Of a stretch of DNA of 64,000 bases, positions 52,399 through 61,519 are shown one piece after another (positions within the stretch are counted from its first letter, which is position 1; the number at the start of each line of letters is the position of its first letter). The stretch covers positions 1-64,000 of the forward strand of contig JANWZS010000007.1 in the NCBI GenBank assembly GCA_025054855.1. Direction: 5' to 3'. The position numbers were made by a program, and so were the translations under genes. The notes beneath the pieces are model-generated. The model made no database searches, was not told the DNA's origin, and worked only from the letters and a program-made list of their open reading frames with translations. Source of the DNA: Candidatus Nitrosocaldus sp. GTDB lineage: Archaea; Thermoproteota; Nitrososphaeria; Nitrososphaerales; Nitrosocaldaceae.

Positions 52399-53115
52399 TT
52401 GAGGGTGGGCATAAGCGAGGTATTCACGAGCATAGAGGGGGAGGGTATATACCTAGGCACGAAGACCCTATTCATAAGGCTTGCGGGATGCCCCCTCAGG
52501 TGCTTCTACTGCGATACACCGTATGCGCTCAGCATGGGCAATGGTAGGTACTACAGCATGGATGAGGCAAAGGCACTGATAGGGAGCAGGGTCAAGGGTA
52601 ACACATTCAAGGCCAACTTCACCGGTGGGGAGCCACTGCTCCAGCATGAGGCCGTGAGGGAGCTCGCTAGGTATGTTAGGGATGAACTGAGGCTCAAGAC
52701 CTATCTGGAGTCATCGTGCTATGACGCATCCAGGTTCGCATACGTACTCCCATACATAGATATATGCAAGATAGAGTTCAAGCTCAGCGATGCCCATGCA
52801 GTGATGGACAGTCACCATGGTAGGTTGCTTGAGAACGAGCTGTTATGCCTAAGGTATGCTGTTGAGCACGGGAAGGCAACATACATAAAAGTCGTGGTCA
52901 CTGCTCAGAGTAGGAGGGAGGAGGTAGAGGAACTGCTCGGGATGATATCTGGGGATGGGTTGGGCAAGGGCATAGAGGGGTTCGTACTCCAGCCTGTAAA
53001 TGGTACTGGTGAGCCTACGCTGGAGCACATGCTCGCTCTATACGATACCGTGTACAAGTACCATCCCAACGTTAGGATAATACCACAGATGCACAAGGTG
53101 ATGGGCATACCATGA
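52399..53115 (+). CDS. queE: 7-carboxy-7-deazaguanine synthase QueE
   Basis: Radical SAM enzyme that contracts 6-carboxytetrahydropterin to 7-carboxy-7-deazaguanine. The N-terminal [20 protein letters not shown] and the cluster motif CPLRCFYC are followed by [15 protein letters not shown] and a C-terminal [15 protein letters not shown]. It starts with TTG at 52399, the only start that gives the conserved N-terminus, with a GGTAAGGG purine-rich stretch just before it. It overlaps folE by four bases (ATGA). Confidence 0.94.
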   Translation: MRVGISEVFTSIEGEGIYLGTKTLFIRLAGCPLRCFYCDTPYALSMGNGRYYSMDEAKALIGSRVKGNTFKANFTGGEPLLQHEAVRELARYVRDELRLKTYLESSCYDASRFAYVLPYIDICKIEFKLSDAHAVMDSHHGRLLENELLCLRYAVEHGKATYIKVVVTAQSRREEVEELLGMISGDGLGKGIEGFVLQPVNGTGEPTLEHMLALYDTVYKYHPNVRIIPQMHKVMGIP

Positions 53116-53924
53116 GAGGTAGTGATGGTAGTAATAGTAGTAGCAAGGATGATGGTGATGATAGGCATGGTAGCATAAGTAGTAGCGGTGGTAGCAACGA
53201 CAGCAGAGGCAGCAGTCTGAGTAGTAGTAGCAATAGTTATGGTAGCAAGGGTGCAGATGTAGGCAGCAAGAAGGAGGGCAGGAGGGTGAAGGCTGGAACC
53301 AGGACCAATGCCAGCATGGTGGATGGAGACGGTGAGAGGATGATAGGCTCTGGCAGGAGTAGGAGGCACTCCATATCAAGGATAAAGAGGCTGGTAAGGC
53401 AACTCCTGATAGAGCTTGGAGAGGATCCAGATAGGGAGGGGTTGGTAGATACCCCGGAGAGGGTTGCAGAGATGTATGCTGAGATCTTCTCTGGCTACAC
53501 CATGGACTCTGAGTTGGATGTTACGTTCACCGAGGAGAGCGATGTGGTGGTAGCAAGGGAGATACAGTTCTACAGCATGTGCGAGCACCATATCCTTCCG
53601 TTCTTCGGCAAGGTACACATAGCATACATACCAGATGGCAAGGTATTCGGCATATCCAAGCTAGTTAGGCTCGTTGAGAAGTATGCGAAGAGGCTCCAGA
53701 TACAGGAGAGGATGACCAAGCAGATAGCGGATGAGCTGGAGGATAAGGTCAAGGGCGTGCTGGTCGTGGTTGAGGGGGATCACATGTGCATGCGCATGCG
53801 TGGTGTGAAGAACAACAGCAGGATACTGACCATAGCCTACAGGGGGGAGTTCGAGAACAGGGAGTTGAGGGAGCAGATACTCGCACTTCTGAGGGACAAC
53901 AGTACGAGGATGTATGGTATATAA
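53112..53924 (+). CDS. folE: GTP cyclohydrolase I (FolE, type I) with serine-rich N-terminus
   Basis: Opens GTP to 7,8-dihydroneopterin triphosphate, the first step to 6-carboxytetrahydropterin and so to preQ0. The catalytic part (about residues 85-270) has [20 protein letters not shown], then [40 protein letters not shown] and [13 protein letters not shown], with the zinc Cys and His residues intact. The first 80 residues are almost only Ser, Gly, Asp, Asn and Lys, encoded by AGTAGT/GGTAGC repeats. ATG 53112 is coupled to queE, but later in-frame ATGs would remove much of this tail. The queC-queE-folE order indicates deazaguanine synthesis; no queD is seen here. Confidence 0.94.
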   Translation: MRGSDGSNSSSKDDGDDRHGSISSSGGSNDSRGSSLSSSSNSYGSKGADVGSKKEGRRVKAGTRTNASMVDGDGERMIGSGRSRRHSISRIKRLVRQLLIELGEDPDREGLVDTPERVAEMYAEIFSGYTMDSELDVTFTEESDVVVAREIQFYSMCEHHILPFFGKVHIAYIPDGKVFGISKLVRLVEKYAKRLQIQERMTKQIADELEDKVKGVLVVVEGDHMCMRMRGVKNNSRILTIAYRGEFENRELREQILALLRDNSTRMYGI

Positions 53925-53947
53925 GGTATGGCAGTATAGATCAGTGC

Positions 53948-54970
53948 ATGGGCACGAGTGTGCTTGCAGGCCCAGCATCCAGGGATATTGCGAAGAGCAT
54001 AGCAGTTGCACTAGAGGCAAGGCTCGTGGATGTGGATCTACGCATATTCCCAGACGGTGAGAGCAAGATAAGGATCACAGGTCCCATGGAAGGGGATGAT
54101 GTGATCGTAGTCCAATCCACCCATCCCCCGGTAGATACCCATATGATGCAGCTCTTCTTCATGCTATCGAGGGTGAGCAGGATAGCATCCAGGGTTATAG
54201 CGCTTGTACCCTATCTGGGCTACGCTAGACAGGATAGGGAGTTCCTTGCTGGGGAGGTCGTGAGCATGGATACCATAGCAAGGATAATCTCATCCTATGG
54301 GATAGATGCGCTTATAACGGTAGATGCACACAGCACTCTGGCACTATCATACTTCACCATACCCGTATACAATCTATCCGCAGTACCACTACTCGCTGGG
54401 TACTTCAAGGATAGGCTCAGGGGTGAGGGTGTGGATGCTGATGATGTGGTGAGTGTATCCCCAGATGCTGGCGGGGCGGGTAGGGCAGAGGCCTTCGCAG
54501 GGGTCATAGGATGCTCACATCTAGCGTTAAGGAAGAGCAGGGACAGGACTACAGGTAGCATAAGTATAGACCATGATATGCTCAAGGGTATCAGTGATCA
54601 CCTCAGGGGCAAGGTAGCCGTTGTTGTTGATGATATGATAAGCACTGGCAGTAGTGTTGCGGAGGCCGTGAGGGCATTACTTGAGCATGGGTGCAGGAGG
54701 GTGTATGTGACATGCACACATGCGCTCATGCTTGATGGTGCGCTTGAGAGGATAAAGGGTAGTGGGGCCAGTGCCATAGTCTCTACCAATACAGTGCCAA
54801 GGGGTGTTGGAGGGTTGACGGTTGAGGTAGACGTTGCCCCACTTGCAGCATCCGCACTGCTGAGCATACTCATGGGCAGATCTGGCATGGATGGCATGGA
54901 TAGGGAAGAGAGGGGGGAGGGGGAGGAGGAGGGGAGCAAGGAGGGTAGTAAGAGCATATCCAGCGTATAG
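53948..54970 (+). CDS. prs: Ribose-phosphate pyrophosphokinase (PRPP synthetase)
   Basis: Makes phosphoribosyl pyrophosphate from ribose 5-phosphate and ATP. Recognised by RIFPDGESKIRI, YLGYARQDREFLAGEVVS, TVDAHS and the PRPP-binding loop VVVDDMISTGSS. The frame is open from 53786, inside folE, but the conserved N-terminus begins at the ATG at 53948 (MGTSVLAGPASRDIA), 23 bases after the folE stop. The core is followed by an acidic Gly/Glu/Lys/Ser tail of about 25 residues. Position after folE suggests the same transcript. Confidence 0.94.
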   Translation: MGTSVLAGPASRDIAKSIAVALEARLVDVDLRIFPDGESKIRITGPMEGDDVIVVQSTHPPVDTHMMQLFFMLSRVSRIASRVIALVPYLGYARQDREFLAGEVVSMDTIARIISSYGIDALITVDAHSTLALSYFTIPVYNLSAVPLLAGYFKDRLRGEGVDADDVVSVSPDAGGAGRAEAFAGVIGCSHLALRKSRDRTTGSISIDHDMLKGISDHLRGKVAVVVDDMISTGSSVAEAVRALLEHGCRRVYVTCTHALMLDGALERIKGSGASAIVSTNTVPRGVGGLTVEVDVAPLAASALLSILMGRSGMDGMDREERGEGEEEGSKEGSKSISSV

Positions 54971-54980
54971 GGGGCATGCT

Positions 54981-55898
54981 ATGCTACTCAGGATAATCTT
55001 CCTGGGCACATCGTCCGCAGTACCAACCGCAAGGAGGGGCCTCACATCCATAGCGGTGCAGAGGGGTAGCGAACTGCTCATATTCGATGCTGGGGAAGGG
55101 ATGCAGAGGAACTTCCTGCAGAGCGGGCTTGGGGTGAATAGAAGCACTAGGGTATTCATAACACACATGCACAGCGATCACGTGCTTGGGCTCCTCGGGT
55201 TCATGCAGACCCTAGCATTGAACGGTAGGGATATGCCTCTCCACATATACGGTCCTGAGATACTCAGGGAGTACATGGATGTCAATACTAGGCTGCTGAA
55301 CGTTAACCTCACCTACGATGTGCACTTCAAGGCGGTCGGTGAGGGTGTGGTCATGGAGGAGAGGGAGTACACCGTCAAGGCATGCAGGGCAGAGCATACC
55401 ATACACTCATACTCATACGTGATAGAGGAGCATGATAGACCTGGCACGTTCTACCCTGAGAGGGCTCTGGAGCTGGGAGTGCCCAAGGGCAGGTTATGGC
55501 ATAGACTGCAGCATGGAGAGGATGTGCTCATCGATGGGAGGGTTGTGAGATCCAGCGATGTAACAGGGCCGAAGAGGAGGGGCAGGAGGATAGGCATATC
55601 TGGTGATACTAGAGCGAACAGCAGGCTTGAGGAGTTCTTCAGGGGCTGCGATCTACTCATATTCGACTCTACGTTCAGCGATGATGAGAAGGGTAGGGCT
55701 GTAGAGACCATGCACTCAACTGCTAGAGAGGCTGCTGAGCTCGCTGCTAGGGCAGGTGTGAAGACGCTAGTGCTAACGCACTTTAGCGCTAGATACGATG
55801 ATGTTAGCATGCTGGTCAAGGAGGCATCTATGGTGCACAACCACGTGATTGCAGCAGAGGATATGATGGTTATAGATGTGCCCTATCCCTCAGATTGA
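54981..55898 (+). CDS. rnz: Ribonuclease Z (tRNA 3'-endonuclease)
   Basis: Cuts the 3' trailer from tRNA precursors. Metallo-beta-lactamase motifs: IIFLGTSSAVPTARRGLTSI, LLIFDAGEGMQRN, THMHSDHVLGLLGF with the zinc ligands, GISGDTR and, near the end, LTHFSARY. The length of 305 residues from the ATG at 54981 is normal. The frame is open from 54891, but that part overlaps prs and is unlike the family. It begins 10 bases after the prs stop. The encoded CCA ends of the tRNA genes here mean correct cutting after CCA would matter. Confidence 0.95.
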   Translation: MLLRIIFLGTSSAVPTARRGLTSIAVQRGSELLIFDAGEGMQRNFLQSGLGVNRSTRVFITHMHSDHVLGLLGFMQTLALNGRDMPLHIYGPEILREYMDVNTRLLNVNLTYDVHFKAVGEGVVMEEREYTVKACRAEHTIHSYSYVIEEHDRPGTFYPERALELGVPKGRLWHRLQHGEDVLIDGRVVRSSDVTGPKRRGRRIGISGDTRANSRLEEFFRGCDLLIFDSTFSDDEKGRAVETMHSTAREAAELAARAGVKTLVLTHFSARYDDVSMLVKEASMVHNHVIAAEDMMVIDVPYPSD

Positions 55899-55982
55899 CT
55901 CTACCCATCTGCTGGCGAGAGATGTGATATGGGCAGAACCCCTTGTGAGGCACATCATAAACACCTATTACTCAAACTAGGC

Positions 55983-56288
55983 TCAACTAGAGGCAGACCA
56001 AGTTTGACCATTCGCATCAGTCGTACTATCATATATAGTTTTTATAATTATTCTTGCGTTATCACTAGTAGTCTCTGTAATAGATAGACCACTAGGGACA
56101 TTATTCCAATTTGCTACTGCTAGCCTAAGAGCCCTTAGATAATCTGATGGCAGATTGGATGGTTTATATGTAGTGAGTGCGATATCAGGGCACCTGTAGT
56201 ATGAATATGCATCTACATCTTTATATTGTGACATGATAAATATACTGACTAATGCTATAATTAGAACGAAAATATAAAGCATGCTCAA
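55983..56288 (-). pseudogene. Truncated secreted protein, possibly a metallopeptidase remnant
   Basis: About 100 residues: a signal peptide (MLYIFVLIIALVSIFIMS) and then YYRCPDIALTTYKPS, LRALRLAVANWNNVPSGLSI and RIIIKTIYDSTTDANGQTW. The AVANWNNV type of phrase resembles the N-terminal half of secreted matrixin-like peptidases, which should go on to a HExxH zinc site. The frame stops first, and the next 80 bases encode no such site in any frame. It may be a gene cut short by a deletion, or a small protein in its own right. It starts 4 bases after the stop of the upstream secreted protein, in AT-rich DNA. Confidence 0.45.
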
Positions 56289-56291
56289 TCC

Positions 56292-57029
56292 TCATCTCCC
56301 TCCAACATTATTAATTATTGCTGTTATATCATCTATGAACTCCTGCAATGGTTTGCCATCAACCTTAAGAGGATTACCTTTTCCCTTGTCATAAATATAC
56401 TCTGTTGAATATACTCTATCATCGATTATAAAATACCTTGTATATATACCCGTCCCATAGGCTATTAATCCGTTGGCCCATTCTAACTCAGCAGGTCCAA
56501 GTAAGAACATGACGTACCTCTCACCCTCTTTGAGGATTACATCGTAGTCACTCAGTGCAATATTCTCCTCATCTAGCATGCCTCCTGTCTGTTTTACTAT
56601 TATTGTATCACCTTCCCTTATGTTAGTACCCTTCAACACCTTCTCTACTATGATATCAGAGAATGTAAAGGGAATGCCATACTCCACCTTCTGTCCTTCG
56701 TACATAACCTCAGACTTCCTTACAAGTGAGCCTCTCACCTTTACAACCTCTCCAACTATTATCGTATCATGCTCCTTCACAAGCTCATCCCATGTCAGAT
56801 AAGCATGCAACTGTGATGAGATGTACCCTCTTACATTGGCACTCTCATTTATGGGTATGAACCTGTACTTTGAGTCTATATCGTTGATAGTGCTGGTATT
56901 ATTGCTGCTGCTACTACCACCACTATAACTGATCTGATTATTATTATTGTAACCTGATATTACAGAGATTGCTATTATTAATGCAGCGGATGCTATCCCT
57001 ACAGTTATTAGCAGTAACGCCTTCCTCAT
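56292..57029 (-). CDS. Secreted protein of unknown function
   Basis: A 245-residue protein with a clear signal peptide or N-terminal anchor (RKALLLITVGIASAALIIAI) and a Ser/Asn linker. A domain of alternating strands follows: YLTWDELVKEHDTIIVGEVV, DIIVEKVLKGTNIREGDTII, GGMLDEENIALSDYDVILKE then GERYVMFLLGPAELEW, and a last part with YGTGIYTRYFIIDDRVYS. The family is not recognised; similar phrases occur in other secreted archaeal and bacterial proteins. Codon choice is clearly more AT-rich than in neighbours. A TATA-like GTATATATC is about 26 bases from the ATG. A decayed relative lies at 50731-51468. Confidence 0.75.
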   Translation of the reverse strand: MRKALLLITVGIASAALIIAISVISGYNNNNQISYSGGSSSSNNTSTINDIDSKYRFIPINESANVRGYISSQLHAYLTWDELVKEHDTIIVGEVVKVRGSLVRKSEVMYEGQKVEYGIPFTFSDIIVEKVLKGTNIREGDTIIVKQTGGMLDEENIALSDYDVILKEGERYVMFLLGPAELEWANGLIAYGTGIYTRYFIIDDRVYSTEYIYDKGKGNPLKVDGKPLQEFIDDITAIINNVGGR

Positions 57030-57275
57030 CAGGTAATATTATAATGAATACCTGTATATATCGGAATCTATTATACCCACTCTCCCGATTCTTCTTGTAT
57101 AATTTATAATTTAAACCTAAAATATAACGATAAGTTCAGATAACACTTGGTAATCTCTATCATCTACCACAGTTCTAGCAAAGGCTTTATGCATACTACG
57201 AGGGCTTCACATACACAGCGTCCTACCTTAAGGATCAATGCCATGAATCCTTCGCTATTGGATCATCCTGTCAGA

Positions 57276-57689
57276 TCATCCTGTCAGCCAGTCTATAATC
57301 TTCCTGATCCTTACACCCCTACTCCTTATGGTAACCCTTATAGGCCCTAGGGGAGACTCTCCAGCATCCTCACACACAACGACTGAGCCTGCATAAGCAG
57401 CCTGCTTGTTCAGGTAAAGCCATGTAGCATACCCATCCTCGCTCTCATTCTCAAGCATTATCCTCCTGAACGTATTCATCACCTGCCTAGACTGTATCTG
57501 CCTCTTCATGGTTGATAATGCGTGTATGCCAGATGCCCTTGCCCTAACCGTATCATCCTCATGGACAGGCTCTATACCATCTATCACATTCTTGATGGCC
57601 TTTATGACCTTGCTTGGGTCCTCAGATGGATAGACCTTGCACTCAACCTCCACCAACGTTGACCCTGAACCTGCATCGAGCATGCCCAT
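57276..57689 (-). CDS. UPF0201 family RNA-binding-fold protein
   Basis: A 137-residue archaeal protein of the UPF0201/COG1325 family. It has VEVECKVYPSEDPSKVIKAI near the start and the signature YLNKQAAYAGSVVVCE followed by SPLGPIRVTI. The family has a double-strand RNA-binding-like fold and is often listed next to UPF0200, as here. The function is not established; a link to RNA processing is suspected. The ATG at 57689 is about 23 bases from a CAATTTAAATC element. Confidence 0.88.
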   Translation of the reverse strand: MGMLDAGSGSTLVEVECKVYPSEDPSKVIKAIKNVIDGIEPVHEDDTVRARASGIHALSTMKRQIQSRQVMNTFRRIMLENESEDGYATWLYLNKQAAYAGSVVVCEDAGESPLGPIRVTIRSRGVRIRKIIDWLTG

Positions 57690-57807
57690 ACATGTACGGG
57701 ATTCAATTTAAATCAAGCTTATTCGTTCATATGCCATCTACTAATCATTAGTCACCATAACCATCCATCCTCCCCATAATCATAATCACTCATCACCCTT
57801 CCCATAC

Positions 57808-58443
57808 CTAATCATCATCATCATACTCTTCCACCCAGCACTTGACCACATCCACTGCATGCTTGGTCAGTTCATCTACTGTTGTATCATTGCTGACTAT
57901 GGCATCGGATAGCGCTATAGCCTCCGCTATACCAACATCTATCTCACGCTTATCCCTTGCATAGAACTCGTTGAGGTCTGATGGTGCATCCCTCCTGCCC
58001 CTACTCACGAGGAACCTGAACCTCCTCTCCCTTGATGCATGCACCGCCAGTATCTTCACAACCCCGTACTCCTTGAGCCTCTCAGCCTCCTTGATGTTCC
58101 TGAGCCCATCCACTGCGAAGTAGCAGTTACGCTTCCTCCTGCCCTCATCCTCACTCCTATCCCTGCTCTCATCACATCTACAGGAGTTCAACCTCCTTAT
58201 ATCCTCACCAACGAGCATGGCTATGGCATCAGGTCCATGGATGCTCCTCAACCCAAGCATCACCCTGCCAAGGTTTGCATCCGTAGGGTCGAGCCCCTGC
58301 CTCTCAGCCTCCCTCCTGACCACATCCCCCATACTTATTACTGTGAAGCCCAGACCCTTGAGTGCGTTTGCTACCGTGGTCTTGCCTGCTCCAGGTAGCC
58401 CAGTTATGCATACTATGAGTGGTTTATCCTTCCCCAACGCCAT
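57808..58443 (-). CDS. UPF0200 family nucleotide kinase-like protein
   Basis: A 211-residue P-loop protein related to dephospho-CoA and adenylate kinases. Walker A CITGLPGAGKTTVANAL, then GDVVRREAERQGL, VDGLRNIKEAERLKEYG and a late FYARDKREIDVGIAEAI match the UPF0200 group. The substrate is unknown. A Cys/Arg/Asp-rich insertion (about residues 90-107) is unusual. The C-terminus ends in a run of Asp. It precedes UPF0201 on the same strand, a common archaeal pairing. Confidence 0.88.
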   Translation of the reverse strand: MALGKDKPLIVCITGLPGAGKTTVANALKGLGFTVISMGDVVRREAERQGLDPTDANLGRVMLGLRSIHGPDAIAMLVGEDIRRLNSCRCDESRDRSEDEGRRKRNCYFAVDGLRNIKEAERLKEYGVVKILAVHASRERRFRFLVSRGRRDAPSDLNEFYARDKREIDVGIAEAIALSDAIVSNDTTVDELTKHAVDVVKCWVEEYDDDD

Positions 58444-58517
58444 GACTCCTCTGCAACCGTTATTATAGCATTTACACCATCAAGTTAGGGCTATATTTAA
58501 GTGAGTTGGGGAAGAGT

Positions 58518-59144
58518 ATGAGCATGCGTGTATTCGTTGCTATGGATGTTAGGGATGAGGGCTCAATAGGGAAGATGCTGGAGGTGCAGAGGGAGTTCAT
58601 TAGCCTGGGGCTGGATGCGAAGCCAGTGAGTAGGGGGCAGTTGCACTTCACACTGCTCTTCCTCGGCGAGATAGACCCTAGCATGCTTGAGGGCATAAAG
58701 GATAGGCTATCCAGCATGGCATTCGAGCCTGTGAACGTTGCATACAGGGGAGTGGGAGTATTCCCCAACATGAAGCATCCTAGGGTCATCTGGGTTGGTG
58801 TCGATCAAGACTCTGCATCCAGGCTTGTAGAGGTAGCAAGGGGCGTAGAGGATAGGCTCAAGCCAATGGGCTTCAGGAGCGATAAGCAGTTCACCCCGCA
58901 CATAACGCTACTCAGGGTGAGGGATGGTGGCATGGGGGGAGGGGGAGGAAGGTCCAGGAGGAGTGTGCTCGATGCCCTAACAGCAACTATAAACAGGCAT
59001 AGCAACTCTTACTTTGGGAGCGATGTGCTGGATGAGATAAAGGTGAAGAGGAGTGAACTGAGGTCTGAAGGGCCTGTATACACAGATATCTTCAGCGTAA
59101 AGGCATGCCACAGATCCATGGAGGAAGGTGCTGGAGTGGGATAG
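58518..59144 (+). CDS. thpR: RNA 2',3'-cyclic phosphodiesterase (ThpR, 2'-5' RNA ligase family)
   Basis: 2H phosphoesterase that opens 2',3'-cyclic phosphates on RNA and can join halves of tRNA in vitro. The two catalytic motifs are LHFTLLFLGE and PHITLLRV. A Gly/Arg-rich loop follows the second. The frame is open from 58506. The ATG at 58518 is preferred, about 24 bases after the TATA-like CTATATTTAAG. cca starts three bases after its stop, so the two tRNA-related genes form a unit; tRNA splicing is especially relevant given the intron-rich tRNA downstream. Confidence 0.92.
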   Translation: MSMRVFVAMDVRDEGSIGKMLEVQREFISLGLDAKPVSRGQLHFTLLFLGEIDPSMLEGIKDRLSSMAFEPVNVAYRGVGVFPNMKHPRVIWVGVDQDSASRLVEVARGVEDRLKPMGFRSDKQFTPHITLLRVRDGGMGGGGGRSRRSVLDALTATINRHSNSYFGSDVLDEIKVKRSELRSEGPVYTDIFSVKACHRSMEEGAGVG

Positions 59145-59147
59145 CAT

Positions 59148-60629
59148 ATGCCATCCCATGGAGCAGGATTGGAGAGGATCGTGGAGGAGGCGTACAGGCT
59201 GGTCGAGCCGAGCAGGGAGGATAGGGCAAGGGTAGACTCGATGGCAGGGATCTACCTCAAGAGGGTCAAGGATGCAGCACTGGAGTACAGCAGGGAGGTA
59301 AGCGATGTCGTGCTCGTTGGCTCCTATGCCAAGGATACATGGCTTGCAGAGAGCGTCGATATCGATGTATTCGTGAAGATGAGGCCTGATGTTGATGAGG
59401 AGAGGTTCGAGCATGTAGCGATGGAGATAGGGTTGAGGGCACTGCATGATGCTGGTCCTTACCTAAGGTATGCGCAGCACCCATACGTCGAGGCTGTTAT
59501 AGATGGGATTAGGGTGAACGTTGTGCCATGCTACGACGTCGAGATGGGCAGGTGGAGGAGCGCAGCGGATAGGAGCCCATACCATACGGAGTACATGCTT
59601 GAAGCGTTGGATGATGCGAAGAGGAGGGAGGTGAGGTTGCTCAAGAGGTTCATGAAGGTAATAGGTGTGTATGGTGCAGAGATAGCAGTGCAAGGGTTCT
59701 CTGGCTATGCGTGCGAGGTTCTCATACTCAGGTATGGCTCGTTCATAGGCACACTGGAGCATGCATCGAGGTGGAGGGATGGGGAGGTCATAACTCTCAC
59801 GCAGGTGGGGCAGGTAGGGGGAGGGGGTATGGTAGACGATTCACATAGGCGTAATGGGTACAGAGGTAGCCCCATAGTGATACTCGATCCCATAGATACT
59901 AGCAGGAATCTTGGCTCTGCAATCTCATACGAGAGTGTGGGCAGGTTCATACTATCGGCAAGGAACTTCCTTAGGAGACCCAGCATCGCTTACTTTACTT
60001 ACGATGGTAGAGTTGCCAGAGCCCCAATGATAGATGGTGGTAAGGCTATGAACATGGTGATGGTGCATTTTAGGCACTCTCCAAGGAGCGAGGATGTAGT
60101 GTGGGGGCAGCTTAGGAGCAGTATGGATGCCATAGCAAGGCAACTCTCCATCAACGGCTTCAGGGTTCTCAGGTATGCATGCTACACTGATGGCTCTAAT
60201 GCGTTCATCTCGTTCATGCTAGACTCGTTGAGCATACCACGCATGGTACTCAAGCGGGGACCGAAGGTATTCGATGCTAAGAACTCAGATAGGTTCATAG
60301 CCAAGAACAGGGAGAAGGGTGTACTCCTATGGGTCAGCGATGAGGATGGTAGGTTACTTGCCCTGGTAGAGAGGAGGTTCCATCATGCCAGGGATATGCT
60401 GAACCACATCATGGGCAGGGCCCTAGAGAGTAGCGGGATGAGCAGGGGGCTTATAGATGATGTGAGGAGCAACGGGTTCAGGGTATACACGTGGGATGAT
60501 GTGAAGGGGTACATGGATGGCACTTATAGCATCGAGGGCTCAGCGGTAGCATCTGCAGTAAGGAAGATAGTAGAGTATATGGTTGTAAATGATAGGTTTG
60601 CATTTGCAGATGAACCTGATACCTGTTGA
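59148..60629 (+). CDS. cca: CCA-adding enzyme, archaeal class I
   Basis: Adds or repairs the 3' CCA end of tRNA without a template. The nucleotidyltransferase motif VVLVGSYAKDTWLAESVDID, then VFVK has the GS and DxD residues. Following segments include YVEAVIDGIRVNVVPCYDVE, LLKRFMKVIGVYGAEIAVQG, then FSGYACEVLI and the body and tail domains of archaeal CCA enzymes. The length of 493 residues is somewhat above the usual 440-460, with a Gly/Arg loop near residue 225. Both tRNA genes in the window encode CCA, so a repair role is likely. The kinase gene that follows overlaps its end by 20 bases. Confidence 0.94.
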   Translation: MPSHGAGLERIVEEAYRLVEPSREDRARVDSMAGIYLKRVKDAALEYSREVSDVVLVGSYAKDTWLAESVDIDVFVKMRPDVDEERFEHVAMEIGLRALHDAGPYLRYAQHPYVEAVIDGIRVNVVPCYDVEMGRWRSAADRSPYHTEYMLEALDDAKRREVRLLKRFMKVIGVYGAEIAVQGFSGYACEVLILRYGSFIGTLEHASRWRDGEVITLTQVGQVGGGGMVDDSHRRNGYRGSPIVILDPIDTSRNLGSAISYESVGRFILSARNFLRRPSIAYFTYDGRVARAPMIDGGKAMNMVMVHFRHSPRSEDVVWGQLRSSMDAIARQLSINGFRVLRYACYTDGSNAFISFMLDSLSIPRMVLKRGPKVFDAKNSDRFIAKNREKGVLLWVSDEDGRLLALVERRFHHARDMLNHIMGRALESSGMSRGLIDDVRSNGFRVYTWDDVKGYMDGTYSIEGSAVASAVRKIVEYMVVNDRFAFADEPDTC

Positions 60630-61518
60630 GCAGCTGCTCAGAGAGCCCTTCATCAAGATAGTAGGGTACCCTCACTGTAGCGTGGAGGATGCAAGGGAGA
60701 AGGTCAGGGAGATGGATATGCTGGGTGTGAAGGGTATACTGCTTGGAGGCAGGAGCATGGTGGATGGGTTGCGTGTGCTCGGCAAGGGCTGTACGAGCAT
60801 AGTAGTCAAGGCACTACTCGATCGGTGCAGTGATGGCGATGGTGGTGATGGAGTGTGTAGTGGAAGGAGTGAGGATAGAGGTACGGATCACCATGGGGCT
60901 ATAGTGGCGCTCAAGATAATGAGGAGCGACTCTGGTAGGGCGAGCATGGAGCATGAGGCGAGGATGCTAACTATAGCCAATGGTGTTGGCGTGGGCCCTA
61001 GACTGGTAGCATACGGTAGCAAGGTACTTGTGATGGAGTTGGTTGATGGTATGCATATGATGGAGTTGGTAAGGAGGGGGGGTATGGAAGGTAGTAATAG
61101 CAGTAATAGTAGTATGGTAAGGGATGCATGTACATGCAGGATTATGGATGGGAGCGGTAATGGCTTTAGAATAAGCATAAGGTCTGTGTTACTGGATGTG
61201 CTTGAACAGTGCTTCCTCCTGGATGGTATAGGGTTGGATCATGGTGAGTTGGGGAACATGGATAGGCATGTTATGGTTAGTGACAGGGCATACATAATAG
61301 ACTTTGAGAGTTCTAGCATGGTTAGAAGGGTATCCAACGTAACGTCTGCAGTGAACTACCTACTATTTGGCAGGGGGAGCAGACTGGGAGGTATGCTCAT
61401 ACATGACCTCTACAGCAGGAGGGATGGGATAATACATGCGCTGAGGAGGTACAGGTTGGATATGGATAGGGAGAGGTTCGATGAACTCCTCCAATCGTTG
61501 GATTTAAGATTTTTATAA
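60610..61518 (+). CDS. Predicted serine/threonine protein kinase (COG2112-like)
   Basis: A kinase-fold protein of 302 residues. An N-terminal part (about 1-45) leads to KGILLGGRSMVDGLRVLGKG (glycine-rich), IVALKIMRSDSGR with the ATP-binding lysine, HEARML, the hinge VLVMELVDGMHM, GLDHGELGNMDRHV in place of the usual HxD catalytic loop and AYIIDFESSS as the metal-binding DFE. Two Gly/Ser/Asp-rich insertions (about residues 78-97 and 160-172) reflect repeat growth. It overlaps cca by 20 bases, using the ATG at 60610. A role in tRNA or ribosome biology is suggested only by position. Confidence 0.82.
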   Translation: MNLIPVEQLLREPFIKIVGYPHCSVEDAREKVREMDMLGVKGILLGGRSMVDGLRVLGKGCTSIVVKALLDRCSDGDGGDGVCSGRSEDRGTDHHGAIVALKIMRSDSGRASMEHEARMLTIANGVGVGPRLVAYGSKVLVMELVDGMHMMELVRRGGMEGSNSSNSSMVRDACTCRIMDGSGNGFRISIRSVLLDVLEQCFLLDGIGLDHGELGNMDRHVMVSDRAYIIDFESSSMVRRVSNVTSAVNYLLFGRGSRLGGMLIHDLYSRRDGIIHALRRYRLDMDRERFDELLQSLDLRFL

Positions 61519-61519
61519 A
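61511..61519 (+). promoter_or_regulatory. TATA element of the tRNA-Pro gene
   Basis: TTTTATAAA is centred about 27 bases before the first base of the tRNA. It overlaps the last codon and stop codon of the kinase gene, so one stretch serves as both coding end and promoter. Confidence 0.6.
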
